From the NCBI RefSeq assembly GCF_020906515.1, contig NC_085851.1, positions 1,922,001-1,986,000 of the forward strand: a stretch of DNA of 64,000 nt, written 5' to 3'. This document shows, in pieces, positions 1 through 10,944 of this stretch. Made by a program: the position numbers and the translations under genes. Each line of letters begins with the position of its first letter. The first letter of the stretch is position 1. The stretch is from Vanrija pseudolonga. Lineage: Eukaryota; Basidiomycota; Tremellomycetes; Trichosporonales; Trichosporonaceae. The notes beneath the pieces are model-generated. The model worked only from the letters and a program-made list of their open reading frames with translations, did no database searches and was not told the origin of the DNA.

Positions 1-1158
1 GCGTTGGAAGGTCCGCCGGTACGCTCCTCGCGAGCCTTCTGGGCGAGCAGACGCAGGTTGTCCTCCTTCTGCGTCTTCTCCTTCTGGGCCAGGAGCTGCT
101 GCATCTGCGCACGAGCGCGGACTTCGTCACGCGCGTGGCGGTCGGCGACGTAGAGAGCCTCGGAGAACTTGGCAAAGTTGTCGTTGATGTGCACGTCCTG
201 CAGGCCACGGCCGTCGGCGGCGAGACGCTTGTCCAGAGGGATAGTGTAACCCTTGTTGTTCTTCCAGTTGGAGATACAAGGAGGGATCATCCAGTCCTTC
301 TGGTCCTGAGCCGTAGCAGCACGAGGGGGCGAGTGCATGACTGGGGGAGGAGGCTCAGCCGGGCCGCGGGGAATCTTCTTGTGCTTGAAGCGGGCGGGCT
401 CCAGGGGGTCCTCCTGCACCTCGGTCAACTTGATGATCCTCTGCTTGCTCTCGTCGGCGCCTTGGTTTGCTGGCGTGTAGCGAATGTACGAGGCGTCATT
501 GTTGCCCTTTGGCACATGCTTTGGCTGTGCAGCCTTGATCTTGCCGTGGGTGATGCGCTCCAGCGCCTGCCTCGTCCTCTCGGTCGTGTCGTTGACAGCC
601 GCGCCGTCAGGGCGCACCATCTCACGGTCCTCGTCCGTGACGTCGGTGCGGTTGGCCAGGGGAACAAGGTCTGGTAGACGTCAGTCATTGTTCTAGAACA
701 ACATTGAAGTAACAACTTACCCTTGAAGCTCGACTGGACCTTGGAGCCAGGCGCACGACCCTGCTGGGCAATAGCGTCGTAGCGCACCTTGCCGTCCGCG
801 TCGACTTGCAGCGCGACGGTTGTGCCAGGCGCGGCCTTCTTGCGGCCCATGTCGAGAGGGTACTGGGCGACATGGCACTGCGGTTGGTGTCAGTTAGGCG
901 TCCAGGTCGCAACAACAACACGCCGCAACTCACCTCGGGGTACGCTCCACCGCCGCCAAAGTCGGCCTGCGCCTTCGGCTTCCATCCCTTGCGCTTGCCA
1001 TAGGCAGGAATGACGACCTGGGGGACAGCCGGGAGGATCGGGCCTTCGTCGACCTCCTCCACGACGGTGTGGATCGGGACTGGGAGGGCACTGCGGGGTC
1101 AGTAACACTCCTTACGCACTGTTCGCCTGATGTCAACTTACCGAGCAAGAGCGGCCAT
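1..1158 (-). CDS. PRP45: Prp45/SNW1 (SKIP) pre-mRNA splicing factor, 3' part cut off by window
   Basis: SNW-domain protein of the spliceosome (the NineTeen/Prp19-associated group in known fungi), acting in the nucleus. The start at 1158 gives MAALARALPVPIHTV. Short introns follow at about 1093-1141, 892-932 and 666-722; splicing restores the family signatures GAYPE, CHVAQYPLDMGRKK and YDAIAQQGRAPGSK, then ITHGKIKAAQPKHVPKGN and the eponymous SNWKNNKGYTIPLDKR (around 222-275). A charged Gln/Lys/Arg-rich helix typical of the SNW domain runs to the window edge, so the C-terminal third lies outside. The start is supported by the short first exon joining exactly to the conserved N-terminus. Family assignment is very secure; the exact intron edges were read by eye. 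Confidence 0.95.
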
Positions 1159-2039
1159 GATGAATGAGCCTTGTTGTGGTTGTTACACAGCGATGGCAAT
1201 GTGGATATGATGGCACTTCAACATCTTGATCAGCTAGGTGGCGACTTCGTTGAAGGGACGGCATTTCGGAGAATGGGCCGTGTGGCACTGACACCGGTGC
1301 CTATGGTGAGGATTGTGCGTCGTGTGATTAATGATTTTCGCAGTTGCATTGGGCAGCTTCTCATGGTATAAACGTGCTTTACAAGGAGAGGTTAATGCAC
1401 TTCACACCTTGCCATGACATGCATGGCAGCCATGTTACAACTGCCAAGTGCCGCTGACCACATACGCGTCGTGACGTGTCAAGAGCCAGTCAACCACACG
1501 AACTCATCCCCGGTGGATGGGACGCCACTCCCCCGCATTCAGGGTTATCAATCACGCGTCGAGGGATGATACGCCTCTTGTGTGAGGAGGGACGAGATGA
1601 GATGCGCCGCCTAACAAAGTTATCAGTACAGCAGCGTCTGTCACAACTAAGTAGTCAGTCTTGCACTTGTGAACTGTCAGTGGCTGGTGTGTATCTACAT
1701 GCCCCGCGTTGTCGTTGTCGTCTCCAAGCCCCCTCTTCCCAAAGCATACCTTATAATGCAGCAGCGCCCAGCATTTGCCCAGCCCGCCCTTCGCCCATCG
1801 CCGCCCTGGGCATATCGGCATATTAGATCCCGCCCAGCCGAATTCAAGGACGTGTCCTCCCCGCTCCTTCACAACCTACAGGTAGGACTGACTGCTTCAA
1901 ACTTAGACCATCTCTACTTCTCCATGTCCACGTCTCTAGCATCCTGTACTTGATACTCATAGCTCGACATCACAAGACACGCACTTAGCGATCTTCGGCC
2001 GGGTTGTTTCCCCCTTTCCCACTTCCCCCCACCACCACC
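1159..2039. promoter_or_regulatory. Divergent promoter region between PRP45 and KEX2
   Basis: This 881-bp gap separates divergently transcribed genes, so it should carry both promoters. No open frame in it looks coding. A pyrimidine-rich stretch with CCCCC runs (about 1990-2039) immediately precedes the KEX2 start and looks like its 5' leader. No defined binding site was recognised. Confidence 0.5.
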
Positions 2040-5000
2040 ATGTTCCTGTCAACAGCGGTTCTTTTGCCGCTGGCCCTCGGCGCCTTGGCAACGCCAGCGG
2101 CTGCCAACGTGGCCGCAGCACCAAGGAGGCCGGTACCGCGCTCGTACGACACGCACGCCTACTACGCGCTCGAGCTCCCCGAGACGGCCGACGCGGCCTC
2201 GGTGCAGGCCGCAGCGAAAGCGCTCGGCGTTGAGGTCGTCGAACAGATCGGCGAGCTCGCAGGCCACTACCTCGTCCGCAGGGAAGGCGCTGTCATCTCG
2301 GCACGGAGCGCAGTTGGTGGCATGCCAGCCGACCCCGTCGTCGCGCGCTACCAGCACCTTCGGAGGGAGCAGCGCGCTCGTCGCTCCCTTGGTGGCTTGC
2401 CAGAGATCCGGGATCTCGCACCCCAAGAGCCGCACCAGCGTGCTAAGCGAGTCCCTCCGCCCGTCGAGCACAGGAGCCAACGGTCGCGTGCTCGTGCTGT
2501 GATCGACGTGGATCCCGAGCTGCGCGACGACACCGAGCTGCTGTATATCCAGAACGACCTGGGCTTCAAGGACCCATTGCTACCCATGCAGTGGCATCTC
2601 GCCAACACCAAAGACTCGCGATGGGAGCTTAATGTCACCAAGGCCTGGGGATCGGGTGTTACGGGCAAGGGTGTTCGCGTCGCCATGGTCGACGACGGAT
2701 TGGATCACGAGCATGCCGACCTGAAGGACAATTACTTTGCCGAGGGCTCGCACGACTTCAACGACCACGACGACGACCCCATTCCCGTGTTGTGGGACGA
2801 CCAGCACGGCACCCGCTGCGCTGGTGAGGTTGCGGCGGGCGCCAACAACGATGTCTGCGGTGTTGGTGTTGCCTACAACTCCAAGGTTGCCGGTATCCGT
2901 ATCTTGTCTGGCCCGATCACGGACGCCGACGAGGCCGCAGCCCTCAACTTTGGGTACCAGGAGAATGACATCTACTCGTGCTCTTGGGGTCCTCCCGACG
3001 ACGGCAAGAGCATGGAGGCGCCGTCCCGCTTGATCCTCAAGGCCATGGTCAACGGCGTCAACAAGGGCCGTGGAGGCAAGGGCAACATCTTTGTCTTTGC
3101 GGCCGGAAATGGCGGCGGCATGGACGACCAGTGCAACTTTGACGGCTACACCAACTCCATCTTCACTACTACTATTGGGTCTCTCGACTACACTGGTCGC
3201 CACCCCTACTACTCTGAAAAGTGCACGGCCATGCTTGTTGTCACCCCGTCTTCTGGGTCTGGCGAGTACATCCACACCACGGACCGCGGAAAGGACGACA
3301 AGGGCAAGGACAAGTGTGCCCACTCGCACGGAGGAACGTCGGCTGCCGCCCCGCTCGCCGCTGGCGTGTTTGCCCTTGCTCTCGAGGCCCGTCCCGAGCT
3401 CACCTGGCGTGACATTCAGCACATTGCCATCCGCACGGCCAAGTTTATCAACCCTGCCGACCCCGAATGGGTGATGAACAAGGCTGGTCGCAACTACAGC
3501 AACAAGTGTAAGTGTTGTGTTTGTGGGAGATTGTGGTTGTGTGCTGACTCGATGCAGTCGGCTACGGGCAGCTGAATGCTGGCAACTTTGTCGAGCTTGC
3601 GAAGACCTGGCCGCTGGTCAAGCCTCAGGAATGGTTCGACTCGCCCATCATTGACTTGCCCAACACCGGCCCCCCTCCTGGCGTCAACATCAGCGCACCT
3701 CCTCCCGTTCCTCAGTTCCAGGCACCAACTGGTGACCCTCTCCGGCGACAGGGAGGTGCCGCTCCGGCCCCCGCTCCTCCTGCCAAGGGTTCGTTCTTGT
3801 CCGCCGACCCGGTGACCAGCACTTTTGAGATTACTCGCAAGATGCTGGACGACGCCAACTTTGACAAGCTTGAGCACGTCACTGTCCGTGTTTGGATTAG
3901 TCATTCGCGTCGCGGTGACGTTGAGGTTTCTCTCCGTGCGCCCTCAGGCACTATCAGCGTTCTCTCCCTGCCCCGCAAGTACGACGAGGCGACCACCGGC
4001 TACAACGGATGGAAGTTCATGTCGCTCAAGCACTGGTAGGTGTACTCTTGGGTTGGACGTTCAGTCAGTGCTGACAGCGTCAAGGGAAGAGGACCCAGTT
4101 GGCACATGGACCATCTACGTCAAGGACCAGGGCAACGTTGGAGCATACGGACACTTCAAGAAGTGGTCTCTCCAGCTATGGGGTGACGCCCTTGTCCCCG
4201 AGCACGCCCGTCCTTGGGAGCCCGTGAGGGAGGGTGAGGCAGACGAGGAGGAGGTTGGCACCCAGCCCACCACCTACACCCGTAAGCCCAAGCCCACCGA
4301 GCACCCCGTTCCCGTCGAGGGTCTCCCCGACACTGCCGTTGGTGAGAACACCAAACCCACCGGCGCCGTCGACGACGAGGAGCACGATCACGACAACGCC
4401 GTCAGTGCCGATGAGGGCATCTTTGACGGCATCGACAGCTTGAAGAAGCACAGCGCCTGGCTTGCTGGTGCCTTCCTGGTCGTTCTCATCGCTGCCCTCG
4501 GCGGTGGCGCCTTCTTCCTCTACCGCCAGAAGAAGCGCCGTGACGCCCTCGGTCTGGCTTCGGGTGCGGCCGGCGCGCGCGGTGCGTACGCTCCCGTCGC
4601 CGACGACGAAGTGCCCATGGGTCTGCTGGAGCGCGGCGCACGGAGCATCGGTCTGCGCAAGAAGGGCACCAGCCCCGAGAGCAAGGAGCTTTACGATGCG
4701 TTTGGCGACGGCCCCAGCGACGATGAGAGCGAGGCGGGTGCAGACGAGAGCACGGCTCTGCGGTACCATGACTCGTTCCTCGAGGATGACGAGGACGGTA
4801 CCCCCCACGCCGGGGGCTCGGGCAGCGGCAGCCACGACGCCCACGAGCCCCCAGCCTACCGCGACGACGAGGAGCAGCCGCCTCGCGAGCCCTCAAGTCC
4901 CGAGGGCACTTCCACGCCGGCCGAGCTGATCGCCGGCGAGAGCAACACGAGCTCGGGGTCATGGCAAGACGCTGCGGACGATGTCCGGCCAAACGCCTAG
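2040..5000 (+). CDS. KEX2: Kexin, Golgi proprotein convertase (subtilisin family S8B)
   Basis: Membrane-bound Ca2+-dependent serine protease that cleaves secretory proproteins after dibasic sites in the late Golgi. Splicing out 3508-3557 and 4036-4084 gives 953 residues. Residues 1-22 form a signal peptide (MFLSTAVLLPLALGALA). A propeptide follows, with a dibasic RAKR site as the likely self-processing point. The catalytic domain shows Asp218 (AMVDDGLDHEHAD), His256 (DDQHGTRCAGE), oxyanion Asn357 (FAAGNGGG) and Ser434 (HGGTSAAAPLAAG). The P domain ends near HWEEDPVGTWTIYVKDQ. A single TM segment (WLAGAFLVVLIAALGGGAFF, genomic about 4458-4520) and an acidic cytosolic tail complete the kexin layout. 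The second intron uses an AAG acceptor; only that choice restores the conserved frame. The ATG at 2040 is preferred over an in-frame one at 2004 because it opens directly on the signal peptide. Confidence 0.96.
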
Positions 5001-6149
5001 GCGCCAGCATCACTCACGATAGAGGTCATTGCACGTCACATGTTGGCATCGATGCATTGTGTACATTGGTCGGGGTCGCGTGTGGTGTGAAGCAGCGAGG
5101 GTGACGGCATTGACTGACACTGACACGCACCTGGGGTCTGGGTAGCACTGACTGAGCTCTGCGCGTTTGTCGGCCATCCCGATTCAGTGCACGGCTCCCC
5201 GGCGATAAGGCACACGTCCCGACACGATGTTGGTCAACAGAGGGCGGCACGGCCGAGCTAGGGTGAAGCGGACTGCACGAGTCCCCATCGAACGGCGAAG
5301 CGATGACGACCACGGGTACAGGTCGCTTCATCCGACCGCGGGGACGTTTCAAACAGTATCGCGCAGGGGGGGCAGGGAGCACGAAGGGAGATAATAATTC
5401 CAAGGGGCTCCCCCTCCCCTTCCGCTCTCTGCGTGTGTGGTGTTTGACGTGACGTATACACACCCCGAGGCCGACGACTGCGGATCGTTCGCGAGGCGGA
5501 TCAGGCCTGGCCCGTCGCCTCGTTTCGTGGCGAAGTGCGCGTACCCCGTCTTCTTGGCAGGGGAGCTTGCAGCCTCCTTCTCCGTGACGTGCGAGTTGAG
5601 TACGACCACCCACTCCACTCCATCATCAGTCCGTCCCTGGCAACCAATGATGGCGGCGAGTGTGGCGTGGGGGAGGTGCTGCGCGGGCGGATGAAACGCC
5701 TATTGCCATTAACGCCCGATTGCAGCATGCATCCTGGCGACAAGCTTACGCCGCCCGCGTCGTGCGTGTGTGGTGTGGCACTCATACTCGAGGCGGTGTG
5801 ATGGGGTGCGAGTGTCAGGTAGCTTGCTACTGTAGCTGCATTACGTTGCTATGCACATCGCTGTGTCCTTGTTTCACTTGGCTGGTTGACTGACGTGGCT
5901 TCGTCTGTGCTCCTGTCGCACTTCTCGTCGTACACGGCATATCCCTGGTGTTTGCTTGGGGATTCTGGGCCCCATAGTGTCCAGCTGACCATGGTGCGAC
6001 GTTCAGTACCGTGCTGACCGGGGTGGTTGTCGTCTTGGGTGCGCGTCAGTTGATTATTCACATGGCGTGGCGGAGGAGCAAGTACCGTACTTAACCACGT
6101 CTCCGGCGCCGCCGTAATACCTCACCCCAACTCACCGCAAACCCTCACC
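5001..6149. other. Intergenic, no gene seen
   Basis: These 1,149 bp lie between the KEX2 stop and the small secreted protein gene. The short open frames on either strand have no recognisable signature and no splice pattern joining them. The right part should contain the promoter of the downstream gene; no TATA box is obvious there. Confidence 0.5.
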
Positions 6150-6517
6150 ATGCTCTTCACCAACATCCTCATTACCCTCGTCGCCGTCGCCGCCTCTGCA
6201 GTGTCCGCCGCGCCTACCGACTCAGACGCCAGCGTTCCTGCCCAGGCATACGACGGTTCTATCGCCGAGCGCGGTTACAACCCGCCCTACAGAACACCGT
6301 GCGGTGCGACCACAATCCCGTTCAACATGAAGTGCTGCGGGAACAACTGTGAGTCTCAGTAGGGCTGAAGATAGGATCATGCTGACACTGCCAGCTGGCT
6401 ACTCGTGCCCAAAGTATGTTTTGTGTCGACGGGATGTGTATGTAGCCCAAGCTGACGCCGCGCAGGAACAAGGTGTGCAACTACCGCAACAACGGGTGGT
6501 GGTGCGACAGGATGTAG
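6150..6517 (+). CDS. Small secreted cysteine-rich protein (89 aa, three exons)
   Basis: Three exons, 6150-6348, 6395-6413 (only 19 nt) and 6466-6517, join in frame to 89 codons plus stop. Introns of 46 and 52 nt both have CTGAC branch sites and CAG acceptors. The product begins with a clear signal peptide (MLFTNILITLVAVAASAVSA), then a short Asp/Ser-rich pro-like segment (PTDSDASVPAQ), then a compact 45-residue tail with six cysteines: one C, an adjacent CC pair (MKCCGNN), then C (YSCPK), C (KVCNYR) and C (WWCDRM). Six cysteines including a CC pair suit a small disulfide-stabilised extracellular protein, as in many fungal secreted effectors or antimicrobial-like peptides; no named family was recognised. 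Unspliced, it would read as a 70-residue protein lacking half the cysteines. Confidence 0.75.
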
Positions 6518-7364
6518 TAGTCGTCGTGGTCGTCGTTGTATCAGAAGTGAATGAACAGATGCTTGAGCGCAGCTCGTCGGAGATGGCGATGTCGCCCAGG
6601 CTGCTTGTCCGCCAGGAGGCACTTTTGGTGTGAACCGCCACCCTCGGTTACAAACCGGTGTCCCCTGCAAGCCTGCACGAGGAACGTGGCTGGCCAGAGC
6701 AGGTGTCGGCAGTGTTCGTCAGTCAGGACGGGCTTCTCTGTGGGGTGGGGCCGGTCGAGACCGCGCATATCCACAGTGCGTGTCGGCGCTCATGTGGTAG
6801 ACGGCGAAGGTGCCACTCGAGGTGGCACACAGTGGCACTGTACGTGTACGTAGCTCCCCCACCCGGCGGCCTCACGAGACCTGGGCAGAACGGTCGAGCA
6901 GCACACACTGTCACCGTTACCTCGTTCCAGGCAGACGAAATGTGCGTGTATGCCTGAACATTACCGGTTCCTGCCTCCAGTCGGGGTCCACTCTCTTTGC
7001 TTGGCGCGTCGTAGTTGTGGTGTGCCTACGACGGCAAGAGCTGTGCAAGGACCAGACTATAATACATACTGGTGCAATTGGTGGCCTGACAGAAATTAGG
7101 GGGCAGGCCGTATTCGACGCGAATATGCATGTGCTCGATCCCTCCTTGCGCGGTGTTCGTCGCTCGACGACAATAGAGGAGGAGTATGAGAATGGATTGC
7201 AGCCACTGCAGGTGGCACTCGAGGAATACTCCACTAAGAGCCAAATACAAGTGGCACCAAGGCCTCCGTCGTGTCAGACAATCTGCCCACCCATCTCCCC
7301 ATTGCCACACACCCCCACGCGTCGCCCATCCTCATCAAAAGCATGCACAACTGCAAAAGAACTG
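6518..7364. other. Intergenic between secreted protein gene and tRNA
   Basis: About 850 bp with no recognised gene. Several overlapping short open frames occur, but none has a signal, domain or consistent splice sites. It holds the 3' UTR of the secreted-protein gene and the 3' flank of the tRNA. Confidence 0.45.
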
Positions 7365-7454
7365 GGCTTCTCCGGGAATCGAACCCGGGTCTACCGCACT
7401 TGCGGGGGATCTGTTCAACCCGAAGCGGCAATTCTGCCACTAAACCAAGAAGCC
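7365..7454 (-). tRNA. tRNA-Pro (anticodon CGG) with a 20-nt intron
   Basis: On the minus strand a 90-nt stretch folds as a tRNA. The acceptor arm has seven perfect pairs (GGCTTCT with AGAAGCC). A D-arm of type GGTTTAGTGGCAG follows, then an anticodon stem GCCGC/GCGGT with loop TTCGGG. A 20-nt insertion sits after position 37, exactly where eukaryotic tRNA introns lie. The T-arm CCGGG-TTCGATT-CCCGG is perfect. Removing the intron leaves a 70-nt tRNA body. The loop motif CGCTTCGGGT is characteristic of tRNA-Pro. It reads CCG proline codons, which are common in this GC-rich genome. Confidence 0.93.
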
Positions 7455-7815
7455 CTGGAGGAGAAGGTGTTGGTGTCAGACGACACCGCGGATCGAACTC
7501 GAGTCGCACAGTCCAAATTGAAATTCGTAATGCAGTTCCTAACCCCGGTCCTAACACCCCTTCGACGGAATTGTTGCCGCTGATCAGTGTATGACCAGTT
7601 ACACTCCCAACAGGCACGCGGAATAAGGCCCAGTCTATTGGTCTCTGTGTGCACCGGATAATCTAATCCACGCTGCTTCCAAATATAATAGCCAGGAGTC
7701 CCTTTCCTCCCTCTGCGTCATTCCCCTTACCTTTCATACCTCGCCGTCACGTTCGAGACCGAGCCAGCCAACCAACAACGTGGGCTATATCGCGCACCTC
7801 CAAAGTCTAGCAACA
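7455..7815. promoter_or_regulatory. Promoter/5' leader of the SulP transporter gene; 5' flank of the tRNA
   Basis: This 361-bp gap holds an AT-rich TATA-like patch (AAATATAATAG, about 7680-7690) roughly 130 bp before the transporter ATG, followed by a pyrimidine-rich leader. No gene is seen. Confidence 0.45.
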
Positions 7816-10700
7816 ATGTCAACCGAGCCAAATAGCTCGCGGCCATTGACACCCACTCTGTCATCGGGCCTTGGAACGCCCACAGAGTCGAGCTTCATCT
7901 TTCGCACCATCGCAGGCACAGGCTCCTCGACCCCGGCTCCTGACGCTCCAACCTCGCGCGCCGCCATGACCGCGACACCCGTCCCCAATGAGCGCACGCG
8001 CCTCATCACCTACGGCGAGTCCCAGGGCGACGGCTTCGGCGGTGCGCACCACCAGCACAGCGTTGTCGGCCTCGGCGACCACGACGACCCAGATACCGAC
8101 GATACGCACCTCCAGGTCGGCGGGCACCACCACCACGACGGCGCTCCTGACGACCCGAACAGTGTGTGCGAGGTCGTGATGCAGCTGACCGTAGATCCGG
8201 GGTCTGGCCGCGGTCGCCTGGGCACCACCAAGGCCGTAGCGAAGAAGATCCGCCAGCGCTCCAAGTACTACGTCCCTGTGAGTACTGTCACTTCACGCGT
8301 CGCGCTGACGACCAAGGTCACGGCGTGGCTACCAGAATACAGCTGGGCATTGTACGTCTCGACCTCGCCACTGAGCTAACTTCAGGTTTGCCGGTGATGT
8401 GTCTGCTGGCGTGTCCGTGAGTCGGCTTCTCCGAATTTGGGCCTCGACTGACACTGGTTCCAGGTCGCGTGTCTCCTCATTCCGCAGGTGCGCTTCAACG
8501 ACACCACCACAACTGACACCCACAGGCCATGTCCTATGCCAACGGTCTGGCACACCTCCCGCCCGTGGCCGGTCTATGGGCATCGGCCATCCCAGCGCTC
8601 GTGTACGGAGCCCTTGGCACTTGCAGGTGAGTTTACCGCGATTCGAGATGCCAAGACGTGGCGGAGGGCCTGGCCGCCTGCCAACCGACCAACCGAAATC
8701 TCGGAACTCTCCCGTCGTCAACAATCCGTGTTTCGGTCACTAAACCCGCCCACAGGCAAATGTCCATGGGACCCGAAGCGTCTCTCTCACTGCTCATGGG
8801 TAACACCATCAACGAGCTCGTGCATAGTGACCCACACTCGACGCCCGAGAATGCAGACCTTGAGGCCATTGCCATTTCGGTCATCACGACGTTTATGGCA
8901 GGCGCCATGACTACCATTCTCGGTCTTCTCCGACTCGGCTTCCTGGATGTCGTGCTTTCGCGGGCTCTGCTCCGCGGTTTCCTCACCGCCATTGGTTGTG
9001 TAAGTGGCACCGTGGCTACCGGCACTAACCTGTGCAGATCATCATGATCGAGCAGCTCGTGCCATTGCTTGGCCTCGCGCCGGTCCTCCGTGCCCACGAC
9101 GACCCGCCGACCTTGCCGCTCTCCAAGCTCGTGTTCATTCTCAAGCACATTCGCCAAGCCAACATTCCCACCACGATCCTGTCAGTTTGCTGCATTTCTT
9201 TCCTTCTCGGCAGCCGCATCATTAAGCGTCGTCTTGTCAAGCGCCCAGGTGGTGCTTGGCTGCGCTACATTCCCGAGATTCTGATCTGTGTGGTTACGGT
9301 GACGGGTAAGCTACCCCCACGCCTTCAAGTGGTGCTTAGCTCACGTCACAGTGCTTACCCAGGTCTTCCGCTGGGACCTCCTCGGTGTCGACATCCTTGG
9401 CAAGCTCAAGGGCGGCAAGGAGTTCCCCTTCGGCCTGCCCCTCTACCCTCGCTCGCTGAAATATGTCAACGAGACGGTTGGTTACCGGTCTGCGAAGTCT
9501 GCTGACCTGCCAGTTCTCGACCGCCTTCGTCATGGCTGTCGTCGGTGTCGTCGACTCGATGGTCGCCGCCAAGGAGAACTCGACCAAGTACGGCTACCCC
9601 GTGAGCCCTAACCGCGAGCTCGTGGCCCTGGGTGAGTTGGCGTCCATCCGACCGCAGCTAATCGCCAGGCTCTGCGAACCTCGTCGCGTCGTGCATCACG
9701 CTCACCGGTACTGTGCCCATCTTCGGATCTCTGACCCGTGAGTGTTGATTCTGTCGCACGTTCTGACGCCCGCAGGCTCCCGCCTCAACGGCCAGATTGG
9801 CGCCCGCACCCAGATGGCCAGCATGATCACGGCTATCCTCCTGATCCTCGCTGCCCTCTTCCTCTTGCCTTACCTGTGGTTCCTGCCAAGGGTGAGTGGG
9901 TTGTAACGCAAGGCGCTGACCTCAGGCTGTGCTCGCGTCGGTCATCACTCTCGTCGTCTACTCGCTTCTCGACGAAGCGCCGCACGACATCATCTTCTTC
10001 TGGAAGATGAAGGCTTGGACCGACTTCCTCCAGATGACCGGCACGTTCCTCCTCACCCTCCTCTTCTCCATTGAGGTCGGTGTCGTTGCCAGCGTCTGCT
10101 TCTCGCTCCTGCTTGTGATCCAGCGATCGACGCAGCCCCGCATCAAAATCATCGGCCGCAGACCCGACTCGGACGACTGGGTGCCCATTGATGATGACGA
10201 CGAGGCGCGTGAGGAGATACCTGGAGTGGTGAGTGGTCAATGGCGACTGCTTTTGCTAACGCCCCTCAGCTTGTTGTTCGCATTCGCGAACCCCTGTCCT
10301 TTGCCAACACTGGCCAGCTCAAGGAGCGTCTCCGCCGCCTCGAGCTGTACGGCCCCAAGAAGATCCACCCATCCGAGGCTCCGCGCCGCAGCGAGGCCAA
10401 GGCTGTGATTCTGCACATGGGCGATGTTGACGACATTGATGCGAGGTGGGTGATCTATAACACCATGAGCTGACGACCTTCAGTGCGTTACAGATCATTG
10501 GCGAGCTCGTCCAGTCGTACCATGAGCGCGGTGTCGGCATTTACTTTGCGCACCTGAGACAGCACCAGCTCGACAAGTTCCGTCTCGTCGGCATTACCGA
10601 TCTCCTTGGGCCGCACCACTTCCACCCGGATCTGCGCAGCGCCATGATGGAGATTGAGTCCCTGGGGTACAGCAACACGACGCGCTCTCGCTATGTCTAA
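7816..10700 (+). CDS. SulP-family anion (sulfate-type) transporter with STAS domain
   Basis: Multi-exon membrane transporter of the SLC26/SulP family. A long Ser/Thr/His-rich cytosolic N-terminus (about 130 residues) precedes the SulP core. The core is recognisable from SWLPEYSWALFAGDVSAG, ACLLIPQAMSYANGLAHLPP, the GTCRQMSMGPEASLSLLMGN motif and successive hydrophobic helices to about 10130. The C-terminal STAS domain runs from about 10265 (VVRIREPLSFANTGQLKERL) through AVILHMGDVDDIDASALQII to FRLVGITDLLGPHHFHP. At least nine short introns restore the frame; one exon (8464-8487) is only 24 nt and encodes VACLLIPQ inside a TM helix. Transport of sulfate, bicarbonate or a related anion is family knowledge; substrate and membrane (plasma membrane or vacuole) are not shown by the sequence. 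The ATG at 7816 is preferred over an upstream non-ATG start. Confidence 0.92.
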
Positions 10701-10944
10701 CAAACTGTAAAGCATACTACACGTATATACATTCGTTCATAAAGCATAGTATGGCATGTCAACCGACAGAGATGCTACAATCATCTGTATAGGTACGTGT
10801 CTGTGGCATTAGGTTGCGTGGCGTCTGCGTTGCGTTGCGTTGCGTTGCGCGTCGTCGCCGTCGTGTTGTCTCGGATCGTGGTGCAATGTTACAGTGCTCG
10901 CGGGGGTGCTACAGTGGCCAGGCGGCCGGCTAGTGGCGGAAATA
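10701..10944. other. Convergent 3' region with a TGCGT pentanucleotide run
   Basis: This 244-bp gap lies between two convergent genes and should hold both 3' UTRs and poly(A) signals. It contains about five tandem copies of a TGCGT unit near 10827-10850. Confidence 0.55.

Noticed and set aside
2580-3422. 280-codon open frame antisense to KEX2
   Set aside because: Shadow of the catalytic domain; no independent features.
7470-7515. Second tRNA-like T-arm (GAGTTCGATCC on the minus strand) next to tRNA-Pro
   Set aside because: No matching acceptor, D or anticodon arms could be found around it; chance or decayed B-box.
10820-10855. TGCGT pentanucleotide run as a possible telomere-like or regulatory repeat
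   Set aside because: Too short, lies in a convergent 3' region and does not match fungal telomere repeats.
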